64,000 bases of DNA from Symbiodinium sp. CCMP2592 (Eukaryota; Sar; Dinophyceae; Suessiales; Symbiodiniaceae). The stretch is from contig CAJNDT010003391.1 of the NCBI GenBank assembly GCA_905221615.1, positions 94,501 to 158,500 of the forward strand, in the 5' to 3' direction. Positions 21,101-31,200 of this stretch are shown here, in pieces; positions within the stretch are counted from its first letter, which is position 1; each line of letters begins with the position of its first letter. The translations under genes and the position numbers were made by a program. The notes below the pieces were generated by a model. The model saw only the letters and a program-made list of their open reading frames with translations, was not told where the DNA came from and searched no databases.

Positions 21101-23993
21101 GCCCTTTTGTACACCACATCTCGTCAAGATCGTTCGATGCTTCTTGTGAGAAGATCTCTGCGTATGACTCAAAGTCTTCCTCTGGTGGCTCATCACCCTC
21201 GACATGGCCGTTCCATTCACAGAGAATCGGCGAGGGGTCGAGGTTCGACAGTGTCAGGCACGCCTCTGGTGAGAGGTAAGAGCCATCAGTGGGTCCATCC
21301 TTGTCAGGATTTTTGCCCTTGAGTGGGTCATATCCGATAATCTGCATGAACTCGTCTCTCGTCATCCTTTGGCCAGAATATGGGTGGACCCATTCTTTTG
21401 CCTCTGGTATGGTACTGTGGTACCCAAAGGTGAGGCGGCATACCGCACCGTGGCATGCCCACAGTCGCTTCTTGGGACCACCATTCTTAGGCTTCATTGT
21501 TCGATGACGGTAAAAGTGGTGGACGAGAGCGATGTCTGTTGTTGGGTCACCCTTGACTCCAATATACATCGAGGGTGCCTCAGGCTCCTTGGGAGGAGAA
21601 TGGATTAGCATCCCCCTGTATTCATGTTGTCGCATGGTTGCGATCGAATACTCTGACGCAAGTGCTCCTGCCTCGAGTACGAGGGTAATATGAGCTGAAT
21701 TGTTGAAGCACATGTCAATAAGAGGGTGATAATCGAATCCCTTCTCAGGTTTGAGCTTCTTTTTGGGATTCCCTGCGGGCACCGGCGCTCGATCCATATT
21801 TCCCCAGTTGAATACCACTAGGTTTAGCGATACGCTGTCTGGGTTTGAGCCTTCAATGTATTCTCTCTTCTCATTGACACCGGCCATCCTATTGCGAACT
21901 ATCTCGTAATGTGCGTCGAGCACCAGTTTGTCTTCGTAGCCAGTAAGAGAGAGAAAAGAAGCCGGGTGGCTTGTTCTAGAGTCCTTGATATTGATGTGAC
22001 TCTTGTTAATGCTCTTATATTCCTCCAGGGTTGGAGCCTCTGTGGAGCTGTCATACGTATTCGGAGGATTGTTCCTAATATCATCAAGGCTGCATGGATC
22101 AACGCCTGGATGGTCCTTTTCGAACAGACTTCTTGCGTGTTCGCAATACATGTTGATTTTCTGGACTGCCAAATCTACGTCCTCATGTGTGAGGATGGCC
22201 TCGTATAAAAACTGACGCTCTTCTGAGGTCATTCCTGCTCTCACTTTGGAGGTCTCAAGGCAATCGATTGGCAAGACGCACTCGCACATCCGTTGTTTAC
22301 CCTGTGGGGTAAGTCGACAATCTGCACATACAATCGTTCCACAGGAATAGCAAAAATAGCCTGTAGGCTGTTTGCAGAGATCGCAGAGAGGATTGTCTGG
22401 TCGAGGCAACATTCGTATCCTTTGGTTAAGGCTCATGGCTGTCCTGCGTACTCCTACAAATCTCTCCTTGTTAGGAGGTGCAGAGGAGGAAGATGCCGAC
22501 TCTCTGGGTCTGTCCCACTCCTCTTCGTCAGGAGCCTCAGAATCTTTGATCATGAGTGGACTTCGGATTTTTCGATTCCATCGACTAACCCAGATTCTCT
22601 CTTGCATTTCCTGTTGCATAGCCGGGTTAGACGGTGACTTCGAGATTCGGTGCTTGGTATTTTCTCGAATTCGAGCGCTGATGCGCTCATGTTCTCTTAC
22701 GAGGTCTTCCTCATCAGCAGGCTCCTCGTATTCGAGGTTGAGCTTGCTTCTGTTGACTCGATAATAGGTTTCTGTTTCAGGATCGAAGAGAACTAGGAAT
22801 TTTTCCTTCTCCTTTTTAGGAGATTTTGGTTTTCTTGGCTCTTCGTCTGAGCTCTGAACATATTCTGTTTCAGGCCTTGGTTGGTCAAGTTTGACCTTCT
22901 CAAGTTTCTCTGTGATCTCTTCCGTGGGAGATTCTTTCTTCTCCTCTGACGCTGCAGGTGCAGAGTTCGTCTTGTGAGACGGATTAACATCAACTCGGAG
23001 TTCTGAGGATGACGAAGATTTTGAGCTCTTTTCGCTCTTTTCGCTTGATGCCGACTCAACGTCTGATTCTTCGTCACAATCCTGGTTAGGATCTGGTTCC
23101 TCAGGTTCCGTCTCTGTTCCAGAAGATTCTTCCTTGGGAGGAACTACGTTGGCAGAAGTATCCTGGACAGGTTCTGGAGGTTTGTGACCTGTCGTTATCT
23201 GAAGAACTTCAGTGGCGCTTCTGGTGCCGTCGGAGTTCCAGAGCTGTCCCATAAGACTGTCCGGATCCTTGTCGGCCTCGGCCTGCCGGGCGAGCTTGGA
23301 TCTCGGATGGATCTCCTTTGCAGTAGTCTCCGTTTTCGGAGGTACTTCACCTGCAGAAGCGGTTTGCTCCAGGTTTGGAGCTGTGTCAGTCTCTGTATTT
23401 GGCAGAGAGAAAGACTTCTTGTGAGAAGATCTAGCCTTGGGAGGCTCTGGAGGCAGATTTCGCCTTGACATCTTGCGAAGTGTCGATTCGATCTCTTGGC
23501 CGTAATTTGAGCACCATTTCTTCGACTCGTAAGTCGCTGACGGCATCTGTTCGGAGCAGTGGTCTGCCCACCATGGTCCGATGCTCTTGAGCTCATCGTA
23601 TTGCGATGATACCCAGAGTGTTTCAGAGGGTGCAAATACGGCGCTAAGAGTACGGGCATGCACTACCTCTGGTGTAGCAAACATCCCTGCTTGCGACTGC
23701 CACATGTTTGTGACTTCGTTCACTACGTTATTTGCGTCGAATACTAGAAGCAGTGCCTTGTTGGCACGCAACAAAGTCGGATTAGGATTCGCCAGGTTTA
23801 GCGTTGAAAACTGAACAGTGTCCCTGTTGGAACGACTGTTTTCATTCACGAGAGCTTGAAGACCTGGTGAGGTAACCACCTGCGATAGGAGGTTTGATGG
23901 TACCAGACCATGCCTCAGGATTGAGGATAATGCCTGTAAGTCCGTGGCATGCATGATGTAACAAGGGTTGTTCTGTCGAACAAAATCTTCCAT
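18108..23993 (-). CDS. 1961-codon accessory ORF: ADP-ribosyltransferase-like, zinc and endonuclease-like segments
   Basis: It lies downstream of pol, where env would be. Residues about 10-135 resemble the catalytic half of Tpt1/KptA RNA 2'-phosphotransferases and related ADP-ribosyltransferases: YIMHAT, SILRHGL, VQFST and LLLVFD in the usual order. Residues about 170-500 are low-complexity, Ser/Glu/Pro-rich. About 530-565 is a Cys cluster (CDLCKQPTGYFCYSCG). About 720-1080 resembles exonuclease-endonuclease-phosphatase enzymes: VVFNWGN, LVLEAGA and VIAGDLNN match the Asn, Glu and GD-N positions. About 1390-1416 is one hydrophobic segment (FSIAWNVFLLLMGLHW), followed near 1470-1500 by a Cys/His motif (VYHLSDSC to CKNC). 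The ATG lies two bases after the stop of the preceding ORF, suggesting coupled reinitiation. Domain calls are by eye and the activities are untested. Confidence 0.75.
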   Translation of the reverse strand: MEDFVRQNNPCYIMHATDLQALSSILRHGLVPSNLLSQVVTSPGLQALVNENSRSNRDTVQFSTLNLANPNPTLLRANKALLLVFDANNVVNEVTNMWQSQAGMFATPEVVHARTLSAVFAPSETLWVSSQYDELKSIGPWWADHCSEQMPSATYESKKWCSNYGQEIESTLRKMSRRNLPPEPPKARSSHKKSFSLPNTETDTAPNLEQTASAGEVPPKTETTAKEIHPRSKLARQAEADKDPDSLMGQLWNSDGTRSATEVLQITTGHKPPEPVQDTSANVVPPKEESSGTETEPEEPDPNQDCDEESDVESASSEKSEKSSKSSSSSELRVDVNPSHKTNSAPAASEEKKESPTEEITEKLEKVKLDQPRPETEYVQSSDEEPRKPKSPKKEKEKFLVLFDPETETYYRVNRSKLNLEYEEPADEEDLVREHERISARIRENTKHRISKSPSNPAMQQEMQERIWVSRWNRKIRSPLMIKDSEAPDEEEWDRPRESASSSSAPPNKERFVGVRRTAMSLNQRIRMLPRPDNPLCDLCKQPTGYFCYSCGTIVCADCRLTPQGKQRMCECVLPIDCLETSKVRAGMTSEERQFLYEAILTHEDVDLAVQKINMYCEHARSLFEKDHPGVDPCSLDDIRNNPPNTYDSSTEAPTLEEYKSINKSHINIKDSRTSHPASFLSLTGYEDKLVLDAHYEIVRNRMAGVNEKREYIEGSNPDSVSLNLVVFNWGNMDRAPVPAGNPKKKLKPEKGFDYHPLIDMCFNNSAHITLVLEAGALASEYSIATMRQHEYRGMLIHSPPKEPEAPSMYIGVKGDPTTDIALVHHFYRHRTMKPKNGGPKKRLWACHGAVCRLTFGYHSTIPEAKEWVHPYSGQRMTRDEFMQIIGYDPLKGKNPDKDGPTDGSYLSPEACLTLSNLDPSPILCEWNGHVEGDEPPEEDFESYAEIFSQEASNDLDEMWCTKGPYKVITIAIVHFNSFMTHKEEQRRELVNAFLNEILPFKPDVIAGDLNNIASRLTLKGGDVHPRNSLFSLYLEKKLAAFNKIAGRHSQVRHLCLNNSDQHRLARADRLPADPAKKVADLDCINSYILDWSKTPHTASPSPREVTPAAERTYWERISDMWQDTNNNRDIDIRLFVSVKQYYSTFSNLDLWLSPSDKDWHSPLGFTIQPILTKGKHNRSDAQVQKIADKRKAYKQRNAEYWGYNDSFVYSSGNSWYDKSQPSGSHHRYGRFWEWPQPERPSEPEGPPPRRNQESSSSSQQDLPRSRSRPQRTNIVDKLNMSLEELDGLEEEPSPTKSDIEEHERETSNLMSAQRDEEEQEDESSSRRRRRKASRPPSAPSGKALRTAATAAGLSGWFGHRNRGGANAESTKTDETSLPNSLTSEQDFSVFSIAWNVFLLLMGLHWMWKQITRPPIRCMERQQPKSKAAANQRVPFLEPEDEPQTREPLGPNRVNSGETTDLRPIWHTSRSEVYHLSDSCYQLKQARDVCKKVLCKNCLHAVQVAEIRRNDPFQRGDTRPRGTERDIERFQTYDDASNTPHMTQLFKDALHAQMAEEAMQITYTSIPKGSSAKARGTSALSSAASSSVPKAMPPGPNKANISPPLKSPPPKAKGTVPSDPPRPQGPTRRGGQNRRIQRKAAREAHNSGLCTYADAALDEANQGQAINVTCRNIVARHVSSIDATVEAAGQFTQRVLQHVETYDEEEPWSTEFLPVVEVLFRNLSGDETTVIHDNQTVTMPLAKYTDLLRIAQALRGSIQRDKEERKEHLDTIQDTLSRVEILLTALKDSRTVFNQLVHSSLEIERRNNNLKNVLETLFDDQSSEEDQSESDNEEVLTPSAPQYWNSLYAHALSPSGDESERSWASSDGQLERRRAERAKAKQPQPAKAKATPASSQAAPKAEPKATTSNHGYDTADAAFTRAENRLLGIFSSSEEDHSDPDEPHPNVYARAYDPNLDPNLR

Positions 23994-23995
23994 GC

Positions 23996-25021
23996 CTACG
24001 GGCCTTGGCGCGTTAGTGGAGAGACGCTGTGCATGGACTGCACAGGATTGCTCCCCGTTGCCATGAAGTCTGAGATGGTCATGTGTGACCTTGGCCTCTC
24101 TTCTTCAGGATCTGGTTCTTCAGCTCTTGGTAGAGTTCGTCGTGAACCGTGTCCTCCCACTGCCGAGAGGAAAAGTTTGGTCATGGTCAGCACATTTGCA
24201 TCCGATGGGATGGTAACGGCGGCATCTGTTGTTTCGGCCTTGCCATCTTGGTTATAAACCATAGTGACCACGAACCTGGACTTAGTGTTAAGGAGGACAC
24301 CAAGCGCGATCTCTTGTGGTGTATACTGTGCGAGCTCTGCATCGGCCAACTTGGACATATCCAGAAGATAATTGTGTTGGCCAGCAAAGAGATCTTGGCG
24401 CTGGTTCTGAAGGTGTCTTGTTGAGTGTGCCAACCACCTTCCGACTCTGTTGGTCTTGGAAAGAATGTGGAAGCACATCTCTGGTGAGAGACCTGTTACC
24501 TCTGTCAGTCTTGGCACTGAGGAGGAATAGTCATATTCTCCTGATGCATCAAGACTCACACATTGTTTTACCTCCTGTGGGAGGCCAGTCTGAAGGTGAT
24601 GTGCAAGCATCGTACAAAACTGGCGTGGATCACGAGCGTGATTACCCACGTTGTTATCCCAGTATAAAAGGGGACTGTTGTCCCATGGTCCTTGGAGGAC
24701 TCCTTCATAGAGCCTGACTCCATGTCTGGAGATTGGAGTGAGCCTTGCTCGACTCGCATGGCCACATCGTAAGATCAGGTCAGCAAGATCTCTTGGACGC
24801 GGATTGAACACCTGTTGGTGACCCATGTAAATGTATGGAGGCTCGTTATTTTTCTCACGTTTGTGAAATCGATGTCCACCGTGTTCGGTGTGTCGACGTG
24901 ATGCTTCCCGACGAGACTCGGGGTAAGAGCTATCCATGTGTGGATGTCGCTCATGGTACGCCTGTACTGCCCTGGGTAGGGCGTGTCCATCACGGCTACG
25001 GAAGTTTGATCGTGTGCTCAT
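23996..25021 (-). CDS. 341-codon accessory ORF, possible Tpt1/KptA N-domain-like segment
   Basis: ATG start at 25021 and TAG stop at 23998-23996, then GC, then the ATG of the next ORF in another frame. It starts about 225 bp after the pol stop. The N-terminus is basic and disordered. Residues about 140-210 (HHLQTGLP, CVSLDASGEYDY, RLTEVTGLSPE, RVGRWL) have the spacing of the winged-helix half of Tpt1/KptA enzymes, whose catalytic half appears at the start of the next ORF. This resemblance is weak and could be chance. No signal peptide or membrane segment is seen. It could instead be a structural or nucleic-acid-binding protein of the element. Confidence 0.7.
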   Translation of the reverse strand: MSTRSNFRSRDGHALPRAVQAYHERHPHMDSSYPESRREASRRHTEHGGHRFHKREKNNEPPYIYMGHQQVFNPRPRDLADLILRCGHASRARLTPISRHGVRLYEGVLQGPWDNSPLLYWDNNVGNHARDPRQFCTMLAHHLQTGLPQEVKQCVSLDASGEYDYSSSVPRLTEVTGLSPEMCFHILSKTNRVGRWLAHSTRHLQNQRQDLFAGQHNYLLDMSKLADAELAQYTPQEIALGVLLNTKSRFVVTMVYNQDGKAETTDAAVTIPSDANVLTMTKLFLSAVGGHGSRRTLPRAEEPDPEEERPRSHMTISDFMATGSNPVQSMHSVSPLTRQGP

Positions 25022-25245
25022 TACGGCACGATGACCAAACAGGATCAGGAATGCTTGGTTAGCTCAAAAAGCTGATTGCTGTGAAGCTCGAGGCTGAAAG
25101 CGGCTGCGGATGATACAGAACATATAGTTCTCATGAACATGTCCGATCTTGATGAAAACGCAGCCTGCAGACACAAATTTTCTTTTAGACGAAAAACAGT
25201 CTAAATAGAAAATCCAGCACATGGTTGTGCTACCAGCAAACAAGA
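25022..25245 (-). other. spacer between pol and the accessory ORFs
   Basis: 224 bp with a 63-codon frame of no recognisable content. It is a place to look for a splice acceptor or internal promoter serving the downstream ORFs. Confidence 0.4.
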
Positions 25246-28200
25246 CTACCACCATGTTCCTTGGCAGTAAAATAATCGGTAAATCTCTGTTGAGACATCA
25301 ATTCCAAGGAAGGCTACCGCTGTAGCGGCATTCCTAAGGTTGTCTATGATCCACCGAACAGTGAAAGCTTTATGTTGAAGAAGTTCACGGAAGGGTGGAT
25401 GAATGTCTGTTTCTGGTAAGTTTCCTGTTTCGAGAGCCTTGATAAGCTCATCAGGTTGTGCCGAATGCTTTGTTAATGCATCAGCTAGGCAGTACTTCGA
25501 GCTTACATGAGCTAGGTCATCTAATGATCCAGAGTTGGATTCCTTACGAAGCATCTGTATAAGATGGTGAGTTTCCTTTTGCTCTGGAAGGTGTGTCGTG
25601 CCTGCTGTTGTCACAAGATTGTTCGCATCTGTTCTGATATGTATAGGTACGGTCTCTGATGAGAGATCTGCCCAAAGTCCCTTGAGGAACAGGCAGGTAC
25701 CAAAGCAACGCATCAGTGCGTTAAGCTCTGCCACTGTTGTGGACATTGTGGTTGTCGTAATCTTGTGAGACTCATAATCCACCAGGCTACCTCTCGAGGA
25801 TGTTTCCTTAATAGAGGATTCAGAGAAATCATTCTTCTTGGAAGAAGCAGCTGCTGCTGATTGTTTCATTCCTTTTAGCTTTGGATTTCGATCTTCAGCA
25901 AGGAAAATAACATGTGCTCTCTGAGATGATTTGTCATCATTGTTCCTGTAGGAAGCATCAGGGTAACCGAGGATTCTGAGATTTCCTTTCAGCGGCCAAA
26001 AACGCAATTCTACTTCGGTAGACTTCAAAATCCTAACAAGTTTGTTCAGTTCTCGAATATCACCGATAGTAGGCTTGGCAGCCTTGCTCGCACACCTACT
26101 GAAGCGATAACAGATGTGAGCTTGAGTCCGGCTTTGTAGCCAGTTGATCTGTCCTAAAACACTTCTATAAGCAGTGTGCTGCTGTGGTGTGCATTGTTGC
26201 TCATTGTTGAGCTTCTTGTCAAAAACAATTTCTTCTAGAGCTTCAACAGCTAGGTTCTGATTTACTGAGATATGTGCTGGCACTGATGCTGTAGCATCCT
26301 TCCAGACTAATCTCTGTCCTACAAACATAATATCATTCGTATCTTCAGAACCTACTGCAAATTCCTTTTTGATCGATTCAATCACGGCCTTACGAAAGGT
26401 GTCATCACCGGCCATGCACAGGTCATCTACATGCAAACAGACTACTCCATGTACCTGTCTACCCTTGGCATTGTTGCCTGCTATGGGATCTAGGAGATAG
26501 TCAATCGCTGATTCCATGGTCTTTGGCTGAGACTTCTTGAGCTCAGCATCTGCTGTTGCAGACTTCTTGCCATACAAAACATATGTACAGCGATCCGCAC
26601 GGGTTGGCACCAGGCCATAAGACAGGAGTGCCTTATCAACGATGTTCCACCATCTTCGAGGTGCATCGTTAAGTCCATAAGCGGGTTTCTTCATCCTCGC
26701 TGCAATGTAGGAAGGATAACCTGCTTCAGGAGGAATCTGACAGATTATGTCTCTCGACTCATCATAGGCTTCACCCTGCAGGAAAGCAGTCTTTAGGTCG
26801 ATGTGTGTCAGATTCCACAGCTTGTTAGCTGCTAGTTGAATCGCTAAGCGGAAACCTGGGCGACTCGCAGCAGGACTATCAGTTTGCTGAATGTCCTTCT
26901 GTCGATCCTGGAAACCTCTCAGGACCCATCGGGCCTTGCACTTAAGGAAGTTTCCGTCCTTGTCTCTTTTTAGAGTCAGGACCCATCGACCAGTGACATA
27001 ATTTCGGATGTTTCCGAGTTTCCGTGTATCGACGAGCTCAAAGACATCATTGTCTAGCCAGCTCTGATATTCTGCTGCTTTCGCTTCATCAAACTGTTTC
27101 TTCATCTCACGCTTTTCCTTGGCGGTTGCCTCCTTCCGCTGTGCCTTTTGGGTTAAGTTCACTGAGTTCCTGGGGGAACTTAGAGATAAGGCCTTGTCCT
27201 CTTCCGTGAGAAGATCATACTCTTCACGGATGTCAGATCGAAACCTTTTAGTGGGTTTATACCGTGTTCGGTCTGACCTCACTCTTGATGTTACCTCTCT
27301 GATGTCTACGGGTCCGCCATGCATGTACCGAGGCATGGAGAAAGAACCTGTGTTACTGCACAGTTTCTGTTCTTCTGTGAGAAGGACCCAGTCCTTCTCA
27401 TCTACGACCAAGTCACCTTCCTCATCAGAGTAATACCTTGTGTTTTCTGACTCGGCATCGCTCTCCGGTTCTGGTGAACCAGAAGTGTGAGGAGGAGCGG
27501 ACGGTTGTCCGGGGTCGTCTGGGACCAGTTCTTCTTCAGTGTCTTCTTCATCTTGTTGTAACGGAAGAATGGGTCCCTGTGGATGTGCCTTCGGTTTAGG
27601 TTTTGGTGTCGGCACCTGTGAAGGTGATTTCTGTTTGTGCGGCGAAACTTTCCTTTCCGATGAAGACCTTGGCGACACATCACCCCCCAGACGCCGAGGA
27701 GACGGAACGCGAGGAGGCGGATGCACGCGAGGCTTAGCCCGAGCAGGAGCCACGGGCTCATCGGAGGAAACGGCCGGTAGTCGCGGTGGAGGTATGGGAG
27801 GAGGAGGACGCGACGGCGGCGTGCCGGGAGGCATCGGCTGATCTGGTTCCGGCATAGAAACATCGTCAGATGTGATCCGTGAGCGATTAGTGCTCATTGG
27901 TTCCGACGGGTCTGACGGCGAAACCTCTTCGTCCGACATGATTACATCCGGCGGTGTTCGCACGGACGGTGAAGTCTTGCCGCCTGTCATCTGGAATAGC
28001 ACCCCCGAGAAGGTTGATGGGTGTACTTTGTTCCAGGAAACCTGGTGCGGCAAGCAACACGTCATAGTCGAATTGGGCCTCTTCTTGTTCCAGAAGACAA
28101 GAACGCCATCAGTTACACTGGTGAGTGCTTTAACTGTTCCAAATGTACCTCTGTATAGAGTACACTGTTCGAAACCAGACCCTGGTAAGAGTCTTGATCT

Positions 28201-31200
28201 AAGGCGAGTAATGTCTGACACCAAGGCATCAAGGGACGGTGATGGTTTGGAATGATGCAATGGTAATTCAGTTTTACTCGATAAAGAATTTACTCTAGCA
28301 ACAAGTGATCTGATTTTCGGATCTTGCAGGAGTTTTGAATCCTTGAGAGGATTTGTTGTCAAAAGTGAATACTCCTGATCAAGAAGTTCCGAAAGTCCCT
28401 GGAGGCATTCATCTCCAGAGTATTCTAGTATGTCTGTGACTAAAGACAGATGAGATGCATACGCATCTCGTTTCAGGAATCTTGCCAAACACGAGGCAAA
28501 GGTCTCACAGAATTCATAAGGATACACTTGTGCGAGTTTCGTTTTAAGACCGTAGCCTTGAATACCCTTTTCGTCTCCTGGTGGAGATGTTGGAGATTTC
28601 GTTTTGGCAGAATGTCTCTGGAGAGGAATTAGAACTTGCGGTGGCAAGTTGTGCATAAAAATCGAGGATTTCGATTCATAGTATCCTGTTGGATCTTTCA
28701 TGCCATAGGCCTGTAGGTTACAGACCTCATAGCTGATCTTGTGATTAGAAAACAGGCGTTTTGCTTCTGGTGAAGACCAGAGCCTGCTGTAGTATGGGTT
28801 CTCAAGAACAAAGTAACGTCCGAGCTTCATTTGGTGGTCTGCGACCGATTCACAGAATTTTAAAACAGAAAGTCTCTTGGCAGAGCCTTTCTTCCACTGT
28901 GAGTACCAGCTAGACCACTGAGAATGGTCCGGTGACATAACAATAATAGTAGGTTCTTGTTCCTTGATGATCCTAAGAAGATTGGAGCGACCTTGCGGTT
29001 GCTCAAGATCTAGACCGCTACGCAAATCGACTGGCTGACCTACTCGAAGACCTGACAGGGCAGCTTTGTGACTCATGCGGGGAGATCCGCCGTAGAGTTC
29101 TAGGAAGTCAATCTTCCCAGTGCTGGTGACCTGCCAGTGACACTCTTGATGTGGAATCGTTAGGTCTGTCGACTGCAGGGAAGCATCGAAGGTGACCATG
29201 CAACTTGCGTGGTCAGAACCTTCTGACGTCAGAGTTTCCTCATCAGGCGCGAGAGGAATCTCCACATCAGATGTTATGTCATAGTTTTTCCTCAGTTTTG
29301 AGATATTGACACGGACGATGCGTGTTCCAAGATCCACACCTACCATGGATCCTCCGAGTTCGGAGATCACCTTACCTTTTAGCCAAGATCCATGTTTGGA
29401 CCCAGTGGATCCAATCTTAGACTTATCTTCTGACCAGTAGAAAACCTTATCTCCCAAAGAGAAAGGTCCTTGGGTCATTGACAGTCTGGCTGCAAGATCT
29501 CTACGCAGATCATCAGATTGGCGTGCCTCTTGGTAAGCCCTGTTGGCAAGCTCCTTAATGGCTCTCGCAGTGACTTCCGTATCAGTTGGATTACCTGTCA
29601 ACTGATTGGGATCAGCGTTCTCTGGTGTTATAACATCTCGAGGACGCCTTCCAAAGGCCATTTCTAAAGGAGTAACTCCTCCGTAGGTAATCGAAGAGTT
29701 TCTTGCCAAACATGCTTGGCGAACGAGGTTGCCATACTTCATGGTGATTCCGTTATACTGCGGGTCACCATCCTTCAGGATCTGAAGTATGAGCTTAATC
29801 TGATGCTTCAGCAATCTTACAGCAGCTTCGGCCCTGTTGGGCCATGGTGTTCCAGGTCCTGTTGCCACAGGCTTGATATTCTGCCGATTGTAATAAGCCT
29901 CCATTTTTGGAGTCATGAATGCTTGATCTCCAACTACAACCTTTGGGTTGATCTGAAATTTCTCAAAGTAGTCATTCATAATCGACATTGTAGTATGTTC
30001 TTCTTTATCCTGGACTACTTCGGCAGTCAACAAGTTTGTTGCTCCATCATAGAGAATAAGAAATACTAAGCGACTATCCTTGCCGGGAATTGGAAGCTCA
30101 CCGTGATCTACGAAGGTGAGATCACCGAAAGTCTCTGATCTTAAACCAGAAATCTTCGCTCTCGAAGGAGCTCTCACATGTTCCTGGCAGGCTGAACACT
30201 TTTTGACCAGTTGGTCATATAGCTCATAGATCTCCTTTGGGATCTGTAAGGCTTTTGTGCGTCGCTTGAACTGATCCGTACTCATATGACGGTGCTTAAG
30301 GTGAAGCTTATAGAGTTCTACAGGGTCCTTAAGCTTCTCATGAATCCTGCGAAGAGCAATGGGAAGAGATGGCGATGGTTCTGCGACAATCTCTTCACCT
30401 GTAGGTGAGTCTGTACCAGGAGCCGGGTATTCTCTTGACTCAAGTGGTCTTACCTCCGTCCCGTCATCAGCTCCTGGGACCTTAGACTTCTCTTCAACAG
30501 GAGATTTAACCGCATATTTGCGGGATTTCTTCAGAAGGTTTTTAAGACCCTTTGGAGTCTTTATCTTCGCAGGTGGAACCTCAAGTCTTTCTTCTTCTGG
30601 AGGTTCATGTGGTGCAGAGGATTCTGCAGGTTTGTCCCTAGAGCCTGATGATGGTTCCGATGGTCCGGAAGGCTCAGGAACATCACCAGATGATTCTGGT
30701 GGATCAAGTTTCTTGGCAGATGATTCTGCCGGATCAGATGGAAGAGGCTTCTTTTTCCCTGAAATCCTCTTCGGTGGTGGATCAGCTGCTCCCTCAGGTG
30801 CTTTGTCACAACCCTTGAGGTACGTGTGAGCCTTTTTCTGTCCGGCACAGGCTGGACAGCGACCTTCCGGTATCCTAACATAAGGCTTATTGGCTCCTAG
30901 AGCAGTCTCCGTCGCACTGAACGATGTACCTGACTTAGGAAGGTACTTCCTGGTGGAAGTAAAGCCTAGAAGGTCCAATACCAAATGGTTATTGGTACTA
31001 ATCGGAAGAGGGGTTTTATACAAACCGAAAGCTTCACACGTTGCTAGGTCAGCTGTTGGGCTACACTCGAGGGTCATTCTTAAATTCCTCATCTGTTCGA
31101 TGGAAAACAAAATGGGGACTCTTCCCTGATCCAAAACTTCTATGGTTGTATCTCTTCTTGGAGTTGTGTTAAACCATAGAGTTACACGCTCCTTGATAAG

